47,075 nt of DNA from JAABTH01 sp964390725 (GTDB taxonomy: Bacteria > Bacillota > Dethiobacteria > DTU022): positions 1 to 47,075 of the forward strand of contig CAYMIW010000022.1 of the NCBI GenBank assembly GCA_964390725.1. Direction: 5' to 3'. This document shows positions 42,429 to 47,075 of the stretch, piece after piece. Within the stretch, counting starts at the first letter, position 1; each line of letters begins with the position of its first letter. The position numbers were made by a program, and so were the translations under genes. The notes beneath the pieces are model-generated. The model saw only the letters and a program-made list of their open reading frames with translations. It was not told the origin of the DNA and made no database searches.

Positions 42429-43290
42429 AAATGTATTTAAAAATCCGCAGATACGCGGGAAATGCCCCTACGATCAAAACCATGATTCTGATAGCGGGAG
42501 CTCACAGGAGCAGTTACCGCTCGATGTGGAGAATCCTTTCGATAACTGCCAACCTGATCATGAAGGCTTTGTATATTGGACGGAACAATCGGCTAAACAG
42601 GAATTGTGTGATGATGATTGCCACCCGGGGGAAAAAGAAGATAATGAGTACTCCGGTGAGCAGGATAAATTACGTAGACTGGAGCGTGAACTGAAAGAAA
42701 AGCATAAAGCAGCAGAAAAAGAACTGGAAGAAAATGTGAAAAAGCGCCTTGAGGAAGGCTATGAGCAGGGAAAAGCCAGGGCGGAAGACGAGTGCCGGGC
42801 GCTCAAGATGAAAGCTGAATCGCTGCTTCGTGAAGCCGAATTGAATGTTCGTGAGGCTCGTCAGAAATCAAAGGAAATAATAGCTTCATCCGAACATAAA
42901 ATCGTCGAGCTGGCGATGGCTGTAGCTGAAAGGCTGATCAGAACCCAGCTCAGTATCGATCCGGATACCATTACAGCTGTAGTTCGCGATACAATGAGTA
43001 TATTAAACGGCGGTACCCAGGTAGAGCTTTATGTTAATCCTGACGACCTGGATACATGTATGAACTTCAGTTCCCAGTTAAAAGATGAGTTCAGGGAAAT
43101 AACCAGGTTGGAAATTCTACCAGACGAGGCTATTCCCCGTGGTAGCTGCCGTATTGAATCAGAAAGCGGTGTCGCCGAATACCTGCTCGAGGATGAAAAG
43201 GAACAGCTGAAAGAAACTCTGCTGAAACTGGCCCGTGATGAAGAGGAAACCCGGGTTGCCGAGGAGGATTCTTCATATGGCAAGCACTGA
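42412..43290 (+). CDS. fliH: Flagellar export ATPase regulator FliH
   Basis: 292 residues. Residues 85-150 are the long coiled coil (RRLERELKEKHKAAEKELEE) with Gly-spaced heptads, and the C-terminal half has AMAVAERLIRTQLSIDPDTI and the FliI-binding region. The first 75 residues are acidic with an unusual set of cysteines (C18, C46, C66, C70 by count), possibly metal-binding, and lack resemblance to typical FliH. FliH holds FliI at the export gate. ATG 42412 overlaps the fliG end; the longer upstream frame is rejected. Confidence 0.88.
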   Translation: MRLSLRNVFKNPQIRGKCPYDQNHDSDSGSSQEQLPLDVENPFDNCQPDHEGFVYWTEQSAKQELCDDDCHPGEKEDNEYSGEQDKLRRLERELKEKHKAAEKELEENVKKRLEEGYEQGKARAEDECRALKMKAESLLREAELNVREARQKSKEIIASSEHKIVELAMAVAERLIRTQLSIDPDTITAVVRDTMSILNGGTQVELYVNPDDLDTCMNFSSQLKDEFREITRLEILPDEAIPRGSCRIESESGVAEYLLEDEKEQLKETLLKLARDEEETRVAEEDSSYGKH

Positions 43291-44602
43291 ATCGGGCAAT
43301 GGCAGGTACCTGTCAACCTTAACATCACTTCCCGGGGGCAGGGTACTTGGAAAAGTACGTCAGGTGATTGGCCTGGTAATAGAAGTTAGTGGAATCAGAC
43401 CTTTTATCGGAGAAATATGCAATATACGGTCAACAACGGGTGAAACCTTTATCGCTGAAGTAGTAGGTTTTAGAGAAAAGTGCTGCCTGTTGATGCCCCT
43501 GGGTAACTTGCAGGGTATTGCACCCGGATGTATAGTTGAACCAACTGGAAAAAACTTTTCAGTCCGGGTGGGAGATGGCCTGAAAGGTCAGGTTCTAGAC
43601 GGTTTAGGTAATCTCTTGGAAAACGGCCTGCCTGCCCTGGATGAAAAGGATGGTGTGGATTACCCGGTAAATAATACTCCGCCCAATCCCTTGGAAAGGC
43701 GACCCATTGAATCTGTTTTATCTACCGGGGTTAAGGTGATTGACAGCTTGATGACTTGTGGAGAAGGTCAGAGAGTAGGCATCTTTTCCGGAAGTGGTGT
43801 AGGTAAAAGCACTATGCTGGGCATGATTGCCCGGCACAGCGATTCAGATGTAAATGTTATTGCCTTGATTGGTGAACGGGGTCGTGAGGTTGGAGATTTT
43901 ATTAAACGCGATCTTGGAGAAGAAGGGTTAAAACGCTCGATAGTGATTGTTTCCACTTCTGACCGTCCGGCCCTGGAAAGAGTGATGGGGGCCTTGGTAG
44001 CTATAACCATTGCCGAATATTTTCGTGATTTAGGGGCAAAAGTGATTTTTATGATGGATTCGGTTACCCGTTTCTGCATGGCCCAGAGAGAAATTGGTCT
44101 GGCTGTCGGTGAACCTCCCTCAGCCAAGGGTTATACACCTTCTGTTTTTGCCCTGATTGCCAAGTTCCTGGAACGCTCCGGCACCTCCAGGATAGGCAGT
44201 ATTACAGGTTTTTATAATGTCCTGGTAGATGGGGACGATTTTAATGAACCGATTACTGATGCAGTGCGTTCCGTGCTGGATGGTCATATCGTTCTTTCCA
44301 GAAAACTGGCTTCACAGAACCATTTTCCGGCAGCCGATGTCTTGAATAGCAACAGTCGGCTGATGCTAAACCTGATAGACGACAGGCACAGGGAGCTTGC
44401 TGCGGAGGCTAGAAAGTTGCTGTCAACCTATGAGTCTATGGAGGATTTAATAAACATAGGGGCATATGTACCCGGATCTCAGCCTGAGATCGATCGATCC
44501 ATCCAGCGGCGGCCTGATTTGCTTAAATTTTTGAGGCAGGAACCCGAAGAAAGCTATTCTTTAAGTGATGCACTCTCGGCTCTGGAAAAAGCTGTTGTAT
44601 GA
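43277..44602 (+). CDS. fliI: Flagellum-specific ATPase FliI
   Basis: 441 residues. Walker A SGSGVGKST (K177), ALIGERGREVGDF, VIFMMDSVTRFCMAQREIGL (Walker B) and the end motif GAYVPGSQPEID place it in the FliI/type III export ATPase family. ATP hydrolysis helps unfold and feed export substrates. ATG 43277, after GAGGAGG, overlaps fliH by 14 bases. Confidence 0.97.
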   Translation: MASTESGNGRYLSTLTSLPGGRVLGKVRQVIGLVIEVSGIRPFIGEICNIRSTTGETFIAEVVGFREKCCLLMPLGNLQGIAPGCIVEPTGKNFSVRVGDGLKGQVLDGLGNLLENGLPALDEKDGVDYPVNNTPPNPLERRPIESVLSTGVKVIDSLMTCGEGQRVGIFSGSGVGKSTMLGMIARHSDSDVNVIALIGERGREVGDFIKRDLGEEGLKRSIVIVSTSDRPALERVMGALVAITIAEYFRDLGAKVIFMMDSVTRFCMAQREIGLAVGEPPSAKGYTPSVFALIAKFLERSGTSRIGSITGFYNVLVDGDDFNEPITDAVRSVLDGHIVLSRKLASQNHFPAADVLNSNSRLMLNLIDDRHRELAAEARKLLSTYESMEDLINIGAYVPGSQPEIDRSIQRRPDLLKFLRQEPEESYSLSDALSALEKAVV

Positions 44603-44622
44603 GTAAAAGGTGGTAGCCGATT

Positions 44623-45078
44623 ATGAATTCCTTCAGCTTCAGGTTACAGAGGTTGCTTGGCTTTCGCCATATCCAGGAAGAAGAGGCGAAACGCGAATTG
44701 GGAATACGTCGCCTGGAGCTGGAGAAAGAAGCGGCCAGGTTGAGCAATCTGCGCCGGGAGGAAGAAGAAATACTTAAGCAGTGGCGCAGGCAGCTTGATC
44801 AGGAGATAGAACTGCCGAGGCTGCAGCTGACCCAGGAATACAGCAGGGTTTTGGAGAACAGGCTGTTCAGGCAGAGCGAGCAGCATAGAAAATCGGAAGA
44901 TCGGGTTAATGAACAGCGTGAAGTGGCCAGGCAGTGCTGGCGTAAAAAAAGAATGCTGGAAGTTTTAAAAGATAAAGCCAGATTGGAACATTTACAGCTC
45001 GAACAGGTGGCTGAACAAAATTTAATAGATGAACTGGTTATGAACTCATACTTCAGGAAAGGAGGTGATGAAAAATGA
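44623..45078 (+). CDS. fliJ: Flagellar export chaperone FliJ
   Basis: 151 residues, almost all helical coiled coil with charged heptads. RLQRLLGFRHIQEEEAKREL is the FliJ start motif. It sits in the centre of the FliI hexamer. The end overlaps fliK by ATGA. Confidence 0.9.
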   Translation: MNSFSFRLQRLLGFRHIQEEEAKRELGIRRLELEKEAARLSNLRREEEEILKQWRRQLDQEIELPRLQLTQEYSRVLENRLFRQSEQHRKSEDRVNEQREVARQCWRKKRMLEVLKDKARLEHLQLEQVAEQNLIDELVMNSYFRKGGDEK

Positions 45079-46547
45079 AAGTGGATCTAACTCTACTGGA
45101 GCAAATTGTCTCTCCCGGGAAAGCTCCTGCCGGGGGAGGTAATAACCTGGATGCTGGTGAATTTGCCGCCCTTTTAAAACAGGCGCTAGCTGATGTAATA
45201 GATGATAGTGGCCTGTCACCCGATGGTAATGACAAAGGTGCCCCTGGTAATGGGGAAGAAATGGCACTGTTTATTGAACAGCTGACTGTCGATAATGAAC
45301 AGATTGCAGAACTGCTTGCAGATATTGGCAATGGAGAACCGGTAGACAAAACAAAAGCGCAAACAATAAACGATCAATTTATGTTTGCACTGGAAATGCT
45401 GGCCGGACATCAAAAAGCAGAAGTAGCCATGAGTCGGGAAGGTAGCATTGACCCATCTTTTCAACAGGAGAAGGTGACTGCTGCTGTTGCTGATAATAAT
45501 CCCGGTGAAAAAGAAAAAGGTTTCGCAGGACGCGTTTCTCCCGAAGCAGCTGTAAACCCTGATAGCGATCCTGGCCAAATCCGGGCCGGCGATAAAAAGA
45601 CTGGCAGCCCACCGGAAGACGGTTTAAAAAGCCAACGGGATCTTGCTTCCCGGATAACAGGTGATGCGGATGAGAACCAGGCCCTAAAAGGCAGGTTCAA
45701 TCTCGATAGTCCTGAAAAAACTCCTGTTTCGGATAAACCTGCTGCCCGCCCTGCCGGAAGTGAGGTCGTGAACCCTGAGAACAAAGAACTTGCCGGGCAG
45801 GCTAAACAGGCAGCAACGGAGAAAGCAGCTGTCGGGGGTGATCAGCTAAGCAGCAAGACCGGCCAAAATGGACGTTCAGTAACGGCTAGTCATGATGCCC
45901 CTGCCGGAAAATCAGCAGGAATATACCAGGATAAAAGCCTGGAAGCGCAGAACGAGTTGAGTGCGAAAATGACTCGCGCCGAAACGGTTTCTGTAAAACC
46001 GCAGGTAAATAATGCACCTGCTGAACAGCCGCATTTAAATCAACAGCCGTCGATTCAGGCCGATCACGCGGTACGGGCTGAAGCTGTTTTACAATCTCAG
46101 GATAGCTCAAGCCTTCGCCAAAGTGTAATGCAGCAGTTGGAAGGAAAGCTGGTATATTTACGCGAAAGTGCGAACAATCCTGCCGAAATGCGCTTGACGC
46201 TTAATCCGCCTGAACTGGGCGAAGTTACAATCCGGGTTTTTTCCAGGCAGGGTAAACTTTCAGCATCAATAGTTGCTGAAACTCAACTGGTTAAAGAAAT
46301 AATCGAAAGCTCAATTTCTGAGTTGCGCCAGAGAATGAATTTCGTCGGTATCCAGTTTGAGCAGCTTGATGTTTCCACATCAGACGGTTATTCAGGAGAA
46401 TCCGACCGGTCGGACGGAAATTTCGGTGCTGCCAAGCCAAACAGTTCCGATTCCCCTGGTGGGGAGCTGGTTTCTGAAGAAAACAGTTCCGGGTCGCCGG
46501 CACTTGTATCCGGGATGGGAGACCGTATAATCGATTACCTGGCCTAG
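45075..46547 (+). CDS. fliK: Flagellar hook-length control protein FliK
   Basis: 490 residues. Residues about 1-340 are a long, Ser/Ala/Gln/Gly-rich disordered ruler. The C-terminal domain (about 365-450) has MRLTLNPPELGEVTIRVFSR and SASIVAETQLVKEII, the Flg_hook signature that switches export specificity. ATG 45075 overlaps the fliJ stop, so translation is coupled. Confidence 0.93.
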   Translation: MKVDLTLLEQIVSPGKAPAGGGNNLDAGEFAALLKQALADVIDDSGLSPDGNDKGAPGNGEEMALFIEQLTVDNEQIAELLADIGNGEPVDKTKAQTINDQFMFALEMLAGHQKAEVAMSREGSIDPSFQQEKVTAAVADNNPGEKEKGFAGRVSPEAAVNPDSDPGQIRAGDKKTGSPPEDGLKSQRDLASRITGDADENQALKGRFNLDSPEKTPVSDKPAARPAGSEVVNPENKELAGQAKQAATEKAAVGGDQLSSKTGQNGRSVTASHDAPAGKSAGIYQDKSLEAQNELSAKMTRAETVSVKPQVNNAPAEQPHLNQQPSIQADHAVRAEAVLQSQDSSSLRQSVMQQLEGKLVYLRESANNPAEMRLTLNPPELGEVTIRVFSRQGKLSASIVAETQLVKEIIESSISELRQRMNFVGIQFEQLDVSTSDGYSGESDRSDGNFGAAKPNSSDSPGGELVSEENSSGSPALVSGMGDRIIDYLA

Positions 46548-46566
46548 GAAGGAGGTTGGTTTAAAG

Positions 46567-47001
46567 ATGGATGTATCAGCAACAAATCAGGCAGCGACAA
46601 CTCAATATACTTCTGGCACAGGTCTGGCCGGCAACCAGCAGTTCAGTACAGATTTATTCCTGCAGCTGCTGGTAACCCAGCTGCGTTACCAGGATCCAAT
46701 GTCGGAGAGCCAGGATACCGGTGAGCTGATTACCCAGTTAACCATGTTCACCCTGCTCGAGCAGGTGGTTAAACTTCAGCAGACTGTTGATCAACAATCC
46801 TTGATGCAAAGCAACCAGCAGGCTCTGAGTGTTCTCGGCAAAGAGGTTGAGGTAACAGGCATCGATGGCCTTCCCCTCAGGGGCACAGTCAGTGCCGTTG
46901 ATATTAGCGGCTCGAAGCCTTACCTGAAAATAGGAGAGTACGATTATCCGCTCAGCTCGCTTCTGCGGGTTGAAGGAGGCGATAGCGAAGATGGTGAATA
47001 A
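46567..47001 (+). CDS. flgD: Hook-capping scaffold protein FlgD
   Basis: 144 residues, the short Firmicutes form. FLQLLVTQLRYQDPMSESQD is the FlgD signature; MFTLLEQVVKLQQTVDQQ follows. FlgD caps the growing hook. ATG 46567 is after GGAGG. It overlaps the next gene start. Confidence 0.94.
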   Translation: MDVSATNQAATTQYTSGTGLAGNQQFSTDLFLQLLVTQLRYQDPMSESQDTGELITQLTMFTLLEQVVKLQQTVDQQSLMQSNQQALSVLGKEVEVTGIDGLPLRGTVSAVDISGSKPYLKIGEYDYPLSSLLRVEGGDSEDGE

Positions 47002-47075
47002 AACCGGTTCCAAGATCGAGGCCCATATCCCAGCTGTAAAACAGAAGCCGGGCTGGGTTGACCAAAAAGGAGTTA
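46991..47075 (+). CDS. Start of next flagellar operon gene (partial)
   Basis: A frame beginning MVNKTGSKIEAHIPAVKQ opens at ATG 46991 (or GTG 46994), overlaps the flgD stop and runs to the window end. By position it may be the small flagellar operon protein often found between flgD and flgE, but only 28 residues are visible. Confidence 0.5.
   Translation, partial: MVNKTGSKIEAHIPAVKQKPGWVDQKGV

Overview
This window looks like a piece of an anaerobic, motile, low-to-moderate-GC Firmicutes (Clostridia-like) chromosome. The evidence is: frequent TTG and GTG starts behind strong GGAGG-type ribosome binding sites; FliW and CsrA; FlgM, FlgN, FlgK, FlgL and FliW in one run; a flgB-to-flgD operon behind a c-di-GMP-I riboswitch; a tungsten-type aldehyde ferredoxin oxidoreductase; and a succinate/acetate CoA-transferase family enzyme. 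Genus cannot be fixed from the sequence alone. No phage, insertion sequence, CRISPR array or rRNA was seen.

Layout. 1-86: 3-prime part of a tRNA-Val(UAC) and its terminator. 129-4246: a sigma-A-like promoter, a divergent GEMM (cyclic-di-GMP-I-like) riboswitch candidate, a secreted protein with a 12-copy GQSGSAP tail, a lipoprotein, then a membrane receptor carrying periplasmic-binding, PAS, GGDEF and HD-GYP domains. 4399-8694: carbamate kinase, aldehyde ferredoxin oxidoreductase and class III aminotransferase. 8836-16458: surface proteins, a tautomerase, a nuclease lipoprotein, a DUF401 permease, mnmA, a nitrilase-family amidase and a DUF418 membrane protein. 16466-19581: an HU domain fused to a MinD/FlhG-type ATPase (minus strand), divergent from a membrane-anchored HTH protein with a candidate sigma-D promoter, then csrA and flaG. 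19789-28996: CoA-transferase, XdhC-like protein, 5-nucleotidase, D-amino-acid aminotransferase, Nif3, zinc-ribbon protein, TPR-like protein and tatC. 29205-33118: a 21-repeat MORN protein, ComFB and FapA/DUF342. 33270-38270: flgM-flgN-flgK-flgL-fliW plus a small helical protein. 38442-47075: sigma-A promoter, c-di-GMP-I riboswitch, terminator, then flgB-flgC-fliE-fliF-fliG-fliH-fliI-fliJ-fliK-flgD and the first codons of the next gene.

The unifying theme is c-di-GMP and flagellar control. The GGDEF/HD-GYP receptor can in principle make or destroy c-di-GMP. Two riboswitches appear wired in opposite senses: the one before flgB looks like an OFF switch (ligand lets the terminator form), while the one at 180-260 looks like an ON switch for a secreted repeat protein (its terminator uses bases the ligand-bound aptamer needs). 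CsrA/FliW, FlgM and ComFB add further control layers.

The most unusual gene is the single-frame fusion of a full-length HU nucleoid protein to a MinD/FlhG ATPase that ends in an amphipathic, membrane-targeting-like helix. It has the parts needed to tie DNA to the membrane or to the flagellar-placement machinery, and it is my main candidate for an undescribed system.
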